A stretch of DNA of 64,000 bases from Vermamoeba vermiformis (taxonomy: Eukaryota > Tubulinea > Echinamoebida): contig JBEWZL010000077.1 of assembly GCA_045837725.1 (NCBI GenBank), positions 124,001 to 188,000 on the forward strand. The letters are read 5' to 3'. The position numbers were made by a program, and so were the translations under genes. The notes beneath the pieces were generated by a model. It saw only the letters and a list, made by a program, of their open reading frames with translations. It was not told the origin of the DNA and searched no databases. This document shows, piece after piece, positions 33,818-43,741 of the stretch (its first letter is position 1; every line of letters starts with the position of its first letter).

Positions 33818-36800
33818 ATGTCAAACAATAATCGAGGTAATTTTTGTTAATGCCAAATGATTATTTAAATTTAAAACCAAAATATGATTTTTTGAAATCT
33901 GAAACCTTGGTCCAGGACCGGTTAGCTCAACAAGAAAACTTACATCAAAGAGTTCGCTATCTAGAAATACCAAAGGCAGCGTAACCTCGGCACCTACTGC
34001 GGAGACAAGGGAAAAAAGGGAAAAGACTGCGCAGGGATCGACAAAGTAAGTTAATCTGTACGTGTTAATGAATAGCTAACACTCGCGTTAGCCCCTTATC
34101 GACATCTTCTGCAAAGAATCCTGCGCCTAGCCGGGTAATCGGAACTGTTGGAACGCGATCAACTGCGGCTGCAAAGAAACCGCCTGTTGCTAGACAAATC
34201 CCGAAGGAAATTAAACCCCAAAAAAGTGAGCTCGTGACCAAAGGCAAGGAGAAAAATGCACCAAGAACCAAGACTACCGTTGTTGTCGTCAGAAGCACCG
34301 TGGATTCACCTGCGACGGATGCACCAGCTTATTTGACAACTGATCCAAGATATTGGAGCGCGAACGACGTTGCACAATGGGCTAAAGAAGTCTTACAATG
34401 GGACGACGACGAAGCCGACGTTCTAGTCCAACAACGTTTGAAAGGAGTTCGCTTGCTCAGCTACGAAAACAACGAGGATGCATTCATTCGAAACCTCTCT
34501 TCTAGTATTCCCATACACGCACTGCATCAAATGTTTTCCCAAATAGCCGGTCTTTCCGAAAAGTCGAAGATGCGACAAGCCAAAAAACGACCAGAATCAG
34601 AGGTAAACAAGGTATTGATTTTAGTCATTACTAACGAAACAAAAGGATATTTCGGAGTTTATCTTAAGCAAGATTGGTGCGTCATTTCCGTTCGTTGGTC
34701 GAAAGAAACTTTTGGATTCACTGCTGGACTCCGTTCGGAAGGACTATAAACTACACTTAGAAGTGACAGCAATGCGACTCAAGTCCAAAGAAATCAGATC
34801 CGGGGGCAAAACTGCCGCATTCAACTTTCTTTACGGTGCACCTGGCATTGGCAAGACGCGATGTCTTTATGAGTTGATGAGAAGTATAACGGCGAATGGT
34901 AACGCTCTTATATGTTGTTATTTACTAACGAAAAACAGAGCACAACGTTCTTCCTGCCATCAAAAAATGGCATCCAATCTTTTTGACGTTCAAAAATGGT
35001 TTTGCTATTATAGAAAACGACCGAAAATGGCCAGCAGATATCATGCTAGCCATCCGAATGCTCAGATCTGAACTTTTTCTGGAAAAAACTTTGCGAGATT
35101 GTTGCAACGAGTTTGGTCCAATGAGATTATCAATATCAAAAGCTATTCAGCTTATTTCACAAGCTTACGAATTGGACAATCATTGTGGGATTCTTTTAAT
35201 AATTGACGAGATCAACCAGGTACAATCCTATTGTTAACCTCAGCCAAAAGCGATGTCGCTGACCTGACCTCTCTCAGTGCTTTGAAGCAACGTTGCCACG
35301 TGACTATGTAGCGACCATGCTGAGAGGACTGGCTAATGCTAAGTCACCTGAACTCCCGTATGTATTGCCTATCTTTGCTGGTACATCTTTCGTTGGATTT
35401 TCAGAACAAGTCAAGGCCTCTAGCTTTGTATTGACTGAACACCCCCTTGGACTACTGTCAATCAAAGATGTTATCTCCATGGTAGACAAGGTAAAGGCCA
35501 TTTCTGAATTTGTATTTAAGTTAACTGACAGCATTCAGATTCAACAACAAGGACTCATACCACTCTTTCATAACGCAGTTGCTTTTATGCAATTACTGCG
35601 TGATTGTGGTGGCCTTCCTCGTTTTATTCAATTTGTGTGCGAAAATGTAGCGGAATACCACGAACAAAATCCAACGCTTCCAATGGTCCAGTGGGATTGG
35701 GTCCATATTCTAGAAACTTGTATCATAAGTATTGGATCAGCATACCACGAAATACCTCGTGAGGCTTTAGTGGACTGTCTTCTCGGCACACCTGTGACAC
35801 GTCAGAACATGATTGGAAACAAAAACTGGGGCCAGTTGGAAATGAGTGGAGCTATTGTGATCATCAACAATGTGCCTGTCGTTCCCTTCTTAGGTTTGCT
35901 TAATTTTGCACGTCGAACCCAAGACACATATTTAACTGAACTATCCATCTGGCCAATGCTCAACGCACCTCCACCAATTGAAAAATGCTTCAATTGGCAA
36001 GACTGGGAGCAGTTCAATGTGGAGTTTGCAGTGATGAAGCTAAAGCTGTTGTTTAAGGTATCTCAAGGTCAGTAACTGTTTTGAGCTATTAACTCGATTT
36101 AATTGTTATGTCTGAAGGCTCAAATGTTCCTTTGGATCAGTTCTTCTCCAACGCAATCAAATGTGGTGAGGGTATTAGAAAAACAATCTGGAATACTGTG
36201 GTAGTTCCGTGCACACCAACAGCTATCAGGTCTAGACATCAGCTCGGTGACAGGGTCCCACTTGTTTGTGTAGAAAATAATCACGAGCATCCATTCCCAC
36301 AAGCAGGACAGAGCATCAAGAATGGCATTGGTGGGGCAGCTGATGGAATATTAGTACTGGAATGCTTAATCAACTCAAGCAAAAAACCAGAACCGTTGTT
36401 GCTGTTCTATTCCATGAAATGGACTGAAGACACAATGCTGCTTAAGCATGAACCTCCACTTGACCTTAATACAATTGAAGATGAGGTTGCCAAAATGTCA
36501 GCACAATTCAACTATTTACCAGCAAAGAAGCTTTTCGTGATTTGCACCGGTAGGACTTGTGATGTGGATGATGACGATTTGCCAGCCGACACTATTGTCA
36601 TTCACAAGGCAACGTTCAAAAGCTACTTTGGACCTACATTCGAATCGCGAGCTGTGTTCACGAGTGGTAAGAGCAGGAAATCAGATTTTAGTGTACTAAC
36701 TTAACGTAGTTTCTCCTCGTCGAAATCCGAACACTGCAAACCCGCTTGACTTTTTTGGGGTTGGTACTGCATCTGCAAAGAAGGTTCACAAGGCATTAGA

Positions 36801-36900
36801 AGAAGGTCAAATTGAGAGCACAGAACAATTTTTGGCATTGACACCAAAGAAGTTTCATGATGTGATCTGTCGACAACTTACATTTGATGATGAGGATTGA
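33818..36900 (+). CDS. Crinkler-like protein: SAM-like domain, P-loop NTPase, PD-(D/E)XK-like nuclease
   Basis: Eight exons (33818-33836, 33916-34045, 34092-34602, 34646-34898, 34939-35219, 35278-36067, 36118-36666, 36710-36900) give 907 residues. The N-terminal 125 residues are basic and low-complexity. A SAM-like domain spans about 130-195 (YWSANDVAQWAKEVLQW). The NTPase has Walker A GAPGIGKT (284-291) and Walker B LLIIDEINQ (390-398). The C-terminal part has DGILVLE (from 737) and LLLFYSMKW (Lys 762), consistent with a PD-(D/E)XK nuclease core. NTPase plus nuclease is the Crinkler (CRN) arrangement; CRN proteins act in nuclei of hosts or of their own cells. Part of exon 6 (35491-35538) could be a further 48-bp in-frame intron. 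It sits inside the kinase array. The nuclease assignment is moderate. Confidence 0.82.
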
Positions 36901-36933
36901 AGAGCGTCTTCAGTTATGCACAATCTTTCTTGT

Positions 36934-39900
36934 TTATTTTCTGCGTGACCGAGAAAGCATTGGATTCTCAACTGTGTCTTGAACAATCTTTTCAAGTCGT
37001 TCAACAATCGTTTGAAAGTCTGGTCGTTGTTCTGGATCTTGTGACCAACACCGTTCAATCAGTTGTGCAAAGTCACTTGGACAGTCTTTTGGAATCTTCT
37101 CACGATTACCGTCAACGATAAATCGTGCGATATCCCAACTGTGTTCGATGTGTTGATAAGGTTCTTTCTGACAGTATAGGATCCACAACATTACACCAAA
37201 GCTGTACACGTCAGATTTTGTATCATAAGGCTTCTTTGACAGGATCTCAGGAGACATGTACATTGGAGTGCCGACACCAACTGTCAAACGAAAAGTCAGC
37301 ACGAACAACGAATGAAGTTACTGACTGGCTTACCAGTGTATTGATTTGAGCTCTTCTCGGACACTGCTCGCGATGTTCCAAAGTCTGTCAGTTTGGCGAC
37401 AACTGGATCGTCAGGATTTGTTGACACGCACTAACAAATAAATAAAATGATACGTGTCAGATCGAAAGTGTCAATGTGTCATCGTCTCACTTACCAAGAG
37501 GTTATCGAGCTTCAAGTCACGATGAAGAACTCTGTTCTCGTGCAAGAAGAACATCGCTCGTGCTGCGTCCAATGCAAAACGAGCTTTGAGTAAGAAGTCA
37601 ACTGGCTTGGTGGCTTTCAGAATGACCTGGCAAATGATCGTTAGAGCACATCCCTGCTCAACGTCTGACTTACATTTGCTACGTTTCCTCTTTCAATGAA
37701 CTCAGTGATGAGTGCGAAGCGACCAACGACTTTTGATGCACCAATGAATTGAACTATCCAATAAGTTAGTATGAGCAATTTCATACGAGCAACATGTACG
37801 TACCAATATTCTTATGCCTCAACTTGTTCATGAGATCAACTTCACGATCGAACTCATCCAACATTTCTTCAGGCATGTCTTGCAACTTCAACATCTTCAC
37901 TGCGACATCTTGTGCTCGATACTGATACAAAACGGTGATTAAACTCGGAATCTATTGTATTAGGAGAGCCTGGTGAGGTTACCTTTCCTTTGTACACAAC
38001 ACCGAATGCTCCATCGCCGACTGGTTTCGCACTCGATCCTCCTTCGAGCACTATCTCCTCCAAGTCAATAAACGATGATATCTCTCCCATCAAATGAAGC
38101 GTGATGAACGAGTGTTTCTTCTCTGACGAGCACTCCACACCAATGTCAACATCGATTTCAGTTGTCATTTGCATTGTCATTGTCACTTCAACTTCAACTG
38201 GCTTGCCTTTCTTCACGATGCCTGATGACGGGTTGAACTCTAATTTCACTTTCGATGTGGTTGGCGCATAAAGTGCAAATGACACTCCGCCTTGTGTCGC
38301 TCCTTTTTGCTCGAGCGTGGTGAGAACAAATCGGTCAATAGAATATTTACTCCGTACCTTGTCCTTTGACGTGATCGTAATGACGTCAGTGTACTTCTGT
38401 CCGACTTTGAATTGATTGCTGCCAACGTTGAAGTCAATTGGCTTTGACATGTCAAATGGCAGCTTGTTCACGAGAACGTATCTGATACAGCGTAAGTTTA
38501 CTGTAGTTTAGGAATCAAACGGACTTACTCCGAGTCGATCGCTGGCTCCCACGCTTTGTACTCGATCTTGCCAAGTGCATTGCGCTCGATTCCATATTTG
38601 GAAGTGTTTAGCGAATTTTTCACGGACATTCTGATGTTGTCCTTAGACTTTCTCTTTCTTCGCTTTCGTCGCATTAGAACAACGAACACAACCGCGCCTG
38701 CAATAACCGCTGCACTTCCACCGACAACAGCCGGTACGACTTTGACAATCAAGTCACCTGAAGCTGCAAGTGCTTCACCAGATGGTCGATCTAAAGGAGT
38801 TGAAATAATACTAGTATCGCCTCCACAAGTTGCTGAAAAAGAGTTAGTTTTAATTAGAGCGATGAAAACACGTTATTGGCTGCTTACACAGACAATCACT
38901 GGACACTCGATTCGTTGTGCACGTGCCTGTTGCGTTGCAATACAAGCAATTGAACGCTGCACACTGACTGCAGTTGCCGTTGAAGCGACCGCAAGCATCC
39001 ACTTCAAGCACTTCAAGCACACAACTGGTGTCATTTGATGATCTGTACCCAAGATTCGTGTTGCAGCGACACGTCGCATTCAAACAGCCAGCACCTCCGT
39101 CACATTCTTCATTTGAGTCCAGCACGCCATTGCCACATACTACAATGTCATGAGCTTCGTCTTAAGTACTCAATGCACTTACATTGCACGCAGTCCAGCG
39201 TTCCGTTTGAAACAAAGCCTTGCGAGCATTGACAAGCACTGTTGCATCCTACACCACGATCACATTCCTCGCCAGCGTCGAGCACATTATTGCCGCACAA
39301 ATAGTACTCAGAGGCAGCTGCAAAGTATTAGACAGAGTAGTTTTGACGCGTTGTTCGGGCACTTACCGATACAAGTTCCGTTGGAGAGTCGAATAAAGCC
39401 CATAGGGCAATTAGTACATACGAACGAGCCGGGTGTATTGGTGCAAGTCAGATTTTGAGCAGTGCAGTTGGCGAAGTAGGCTGGGATCTCACATTCATCA
39501 ATGTCTGATTGGCACGATTAACTATTGATCGTTAATATTTCATTAGCTTACCAGTGCAGTGTAAGCCGCCATCATTAGTCGTGTAGCCAGGATAGCACTC
39601 TAACAGCATGATTAGTTTAAGAATTTTCAAGAAAGGGTTGTCTTACTACAGTGGTAGCCCGGGGCATCGTTGATGCATTCAGCAAAAGCATCGCATTTGT
39701 CGACACCCAACTCGCACTCATTCACGTCAATGTCGCAGTTCGTTCCGGTCCACTGACTGTCGCATTGACATTGGCCGGTCGGGAATAAACACTGCCCATG
39801 GACGCAATTCGGACAAAGACCTACAACTCGTCAGCGCTTCTATTTACACATGAGAGGCTATTCTTACATGTCGCTGGAAGACACACTGGATACAATGTCC

Positions 39901-40775
39901 CGCTTCTGTTGGTGTGCGCTTGAAAGAAGGAGCTAAGTGGAGTTGGAGAACCAAATAGCTGAAATCCGTTCCATAGTACCACTGGACGACCAGTTGCTAC
40001 AGTTCCGATATTAATGGTCATACTGGCAACGCATTTCTAAATTTTTGTTGGTTACAGTAAATTCCGGGAAGGGGTGTCAACTTACTTCGCCAGTATAAAC
40101 TTTACAATTCGGATGTATAAACGCCCCATATCCTCTAGTGTCAGTTCCATAGTAGGTAGCCTGAGTTACTCCACCTTTTGTGATCCAATTTTCAACGTTG
40201 ACACCAACATGACCCAAAGGCCCGTTAACAACAAGTGAGGAGGCTGCAAGCTTTTAATTATACCATTTCGTTTTTTTTTGCGAACAGCTTACCGTTAGAG
40301 ACTTTGTCAGAATAAACCCTGATGAATCCAACTGTTAGATCTTTAACGACGACGACTCCTTGGTTTGCTTCTTCAATCTCATCAGATGCACCATCGACGC
40401 ACATGTACATTGGAGGGATCAAAACATCCGCAGCGGGGTTCGTATTATCTACCGATACAGAAACAATAATGTCTCCAAGTTTGTAACGCCCTAAAAATGG
40501 AATAAAATCAGAATATTAATATTCATACATTTCGAAGCAATGTGGCTGATTTGTAGTAATTATTACTATGACCTACCTGGGCAACTAGGTTTATAAACCT
40601 CATAATGAGGTGTCCCTCCGGTAGTGAGGACCGTATCATCAGTGAAGTTGCCAACGTAAAGCCAGCTCGATGTAGTGTATATTTGCAACGTAGACACTGA
40701 ATTAAAGAATATAAATAAAAATAAGGATGTTGCCAGTCTGAACCATCTGGAGCGGTTCGAGCAGATCTGCACCAT
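36934..40775 (-). CDS. EGF-repeat receptor kinase 5 of the array (inverted)
   Basis: Seventeen exons (40775-40577, 40490-40293, 40243-40086, 40036-39868, 39820-39647, 39599-39552, 39504-39367, 39317-39183, 39139-38888, 38832-38529, 38481-38358, 38309-37983, 37921-37804, 37753-37674, 37626-37495, 37430-37334, 37280-36934) give 999 residues. Signal peptide region 1-30; EGF-like repeats (DIDVNEC, DIDEC); CGNNVLDAGEECD and CGNGVLDSNEECD repeats; PSI-like unit in the same exon as the second repeat, so one intron is lost; TM helix (VVGGSAAVIAGAVVFVVLM); KYGIERN; MSP/Ig-like domain; kinase with GDGAFGVVYKG, HRDLKLDN and TDFGTSR. The 48-bp intron 38310-38357 has no stop and keeps frame if retained. 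It ends tail to tail with the Crinkler-like gene, 33 bp between stops. Confidence 0.9.
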
Positions 40776-41006
40776 CGGGCAACTAATAAGCGAATTTAAT
40801 TTTTGACCGCTGTGGTTGTAATCACCACAGATTTAGCAGAACTGATGTTCACCGTATCGTCTCTAAAACAGTTGATATGTGAAACACAAGCATGTGACAT
40901 TCGGATCACAAACTAAATCAATGTAAAACGATTTTTATTATCCACAATCAACAAAACAATACATGATATATCACAATTTAATACAATATTATAATGCAAA
41001 CCCCTT

Positions 41007-42830
41007 CTACTGCGAGGCAATAGCAGAGTTTTGAGGGTGTTTCAAAACGTCCAACAAGCGAGGGTAGACCACCTTGTGAACGTCTTTGGCCCACATAAAG
41101 TCGAGGTGCTCATATTCGGGAACCTCTTCAACGTGCACCAACTTGTCAGGATTCAGATCCTTGATGATACTCTTGATGTTCGGAAGAGTGTCACTAGTGC
41201 CGTAGAACAAAGCAACGGGGCACTTGATCTGATTGGTGTGATATACGGGAGGTACTTGGCCACTGTATTCATCGCCAGTATTGCACTCTTGATAGTCGTC
41301 GTACATCTGGAACTTTCGACTGCGCATGATCTGGAACCAGTGAACTACGGTCTTAACAGATCCATAGGAGTAAATATGCGAGTACAATAACGACTTCTCG
41401 GCGGGATCGATTTTCTTAGCGTGCCAATTGAACAAGAAGGCCGTGCACATATCAATGGTCTATTAAATTCACAGAGTCAGAAAATACTACGAACTGCGTG
41501 ACAAGAAGGAATTCCAATAGTATTAGCAGAAATATGTGTATACATACCTTGACAAAGAAATCTCGATCGAGCTTCTTTCTCCAGAACAAAGTGATAGGGA
41601 TGAATGCCTTTTTGCCGAACATGTGGAACAACACATCCGGACGGGTGCGAGACAAGACGTCAACCAACGGGTTTTGAAGGGGAAGGACCTTGCTAGCAGG
41701 AGCCAAGGCCACGAATAAATTGACGCGCTCTGCGAGCTCAGGGAAGCGAGAGAAAGCTCCAAAAGCTTGAGCAGATCCTTGAGAGAAACCGATGTAGGTG
41801 AGCTTAGGAACTTGAGTCACCTTCAATACGTGCTGAAGCATGGCAGGAACGTCTTCGGACATCAATTCATCGAGTGACCAGTCCCAGAAACGCTCTTCAG
41901 TTGGTTTGTAAGTCTTGTGCTTGTGCGAGTACTTGTTGCCTCGGTTGTCTAACAGAGCGAAGTTAATATCATTAATACTTGGAAATATTAGCAGAGTTGC
42001 GATTGCATAACACTAGGACCACATTAATATTAAGCTAGACTTACTTCCAAGCCAAACGTCGTAACTAGATTCGTAAAATAATGCGTTAGTAAATACGGCG
42101 CTTAAATGGAATGATTGATAACTTACCCACTATCGGCCAACACAAAGGCCAAGTTTTGTTCAGGTTGCTTGCGGATTAAGAAAGTCTCGCTGCATTGAAG
42201 AAATCCGTGTTGTAAGAACACAACGGGTCTTGGCTCGTTGCCTTGCTGATCATTATTGCGACCATGAGGGATTCGCTATCAATTGATTAGATTAGAGGTA
42301 ACGAGAGAAGAGAATCGGAGGTCTCAAAACGGCGTAGATCTCCGTTAAATTAGATCCGGTAAAAAATTTTCTCCCATTCACGATAAAAACCGAAAAACGC
42401 TTGCAAACCGATTATGAGTTTACAAAAATATGTTATTACCGAATAAAATGGTTGCGAATTTTTACCTGCAAGCCCAAAAGAAATCCGTCTTTTGTAATGG
42501 CGGTATGCTCTTCAACGGGGTAACCTTTGGAGCGAATTAAATCAGCTGCATCCTTTTCCATATCAGGGTCTTCTTTGGCGGACGTGAGTTGCAGTTTGTC
42601 TGCAGTCCAGGATAAGCCGCTAATTATTGAAAACGTTAGTCAATCTGGATCTCCCACCACCCGAAACCATTCAATTTCGCTTGTAACGATTATTGTACTA
42701 ACCTTTTAACATATCCAGTTGGGACGAATTTAAATAGCAACGATACAACTTGACGCAAGGTAGTTTCGCAGATCAGAAACAAAATAATCAAGATGAATCG
42801 GCCCCAACGGATAAACAAGCTGAGAGCCAT
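41007..42830 (-). CDS. Acid lipase (lysosomal acid/gastric lipase family, AB-hydrolase)
   Basis: Six exons (42830-42703, 42619-42466, 42275-42127, 42064-42045, 41948-41548, 41459-41007) give 434 residues. The family hydrolyses triacylglycerols and cholesteryl esters, in lysosomes or outside the cell. An N-terminal hydrophobic helix (FILIILFLICETT) acts as signal or anchor. Family marks follow in order: the GYPVEEHTAITKDGFLLGLQRIPHGR lead-in, VVFLQHGFLQ (oxyanion region), GYDVWLGNNRGNKYSHKH, nucleophile GFSQG (Ser206), the acid in YGTSDTLPN and the histidine in EYEHLDFMW. Exon 4 is only 20 bases and codes the central DVWLG residues, matching the family perfectly. The length is close to the usual 400. 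It diverges from talin across a 911-bp gap. Confidence 0.95.
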
Positions 42831-43741
42831 CGTCTTAATGTAGCGAGTACTTTTGTTGAGTAATGAGCAGAGGCAGGTGTTGTGGCTCTGTTCGGGGTAA
42901 AAAATTTATAAATAAGCTGCAAACCGGAGGCTTTTTGTCGCGCACATTTTCGTTGGGAGGAAATCTTGTTTTAATGTCGGTTAGCGGAACGCGCGTGATC
43001 TACAAAATTGAATGGAAAAATCGTTCATTTCCGTCTAGAACAAGAATAATAGGCCTATTTTAAGACCTCGAGATTTTTACGAATCAAATTCATTCGCCCT
43101 ATTTGGTATTGTTCCTAAGCTTGTATGATTGTAAACCTGGTTGATCGGCTCGGAGAGGGCATGTCACTTTTTGACATTGTCAGAAATATTCGCCCACCAA
43201 TAACCACAACCACAATGGCACTACCAAGTTTAAGTACTCTAAGGAGCTTGTTATTTCATTTCCCCGCCTGCAAAAAGAAACAGAATAGCATCGCCTTGCG
43301 CTTACACTGCTTGAGCAAAAATAATAGGTGCCGAATGTGGCCGAATAATGGATATTATTTATGGCTTAAATGCAGGGTAAGTGTCGCGACGTAAATCCAA
43401 AAAAAATCTTCCGAATTTTTTCTTTTTATCTCGCGGGGAGGTTTATCATCTTTTCGTGTTGTTTGTTGACCTACTATTTTTTTGAAGCCGTAGAACACCA
43501 CGTAAGTCTCGCGAGACACAAATCCAAGAGTGATCTCGATCGTTGCTTAAATCCAAAACCACTTCCTTCAAATATTGCAAAAAATGAAAATAATACGATG
43601 CTCGCCTTTAATCCTTCGACGGTCAACGATAAAGCGAGCAACAATTAAATTTATTAGTACACGAAAATATTAAGATCTGACCGTTTAATCATTTAGGAAA
43701 GAGCTTAAATTGTGAATCCTACGTAATTCGGCTTGCCCAAC
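42831..43741. other. Divergent promoter region between lipase and talin
   Basis: Must hold both promoters. Two overlapping frames at 43125-43648 read as low-complexity, hydrophobic or basic peptides with no family. They may be talin 5' UTR; a good donor (ggtaagtg) at about 43376 would allow a UTR intron. No RNA gene or repeat was seen. Confidence 0.5.

Noticed and set aside
15084-40775. Classical receptor tyrosine kinases
   Set aside because: The catalytic loop is HRDLKLDN, not HRDLAARN or HRDLRAAN, so the kinases belong with the TKL or Ser/Thr type despite the RTK-like ectodomain.
43125-43648. Two overlapping plus-strand reading frames upstream of talin
   Set aside because: Low-complexity translation, no domain or signal, and no workable join into the talin frame; more likely 5' UTR.
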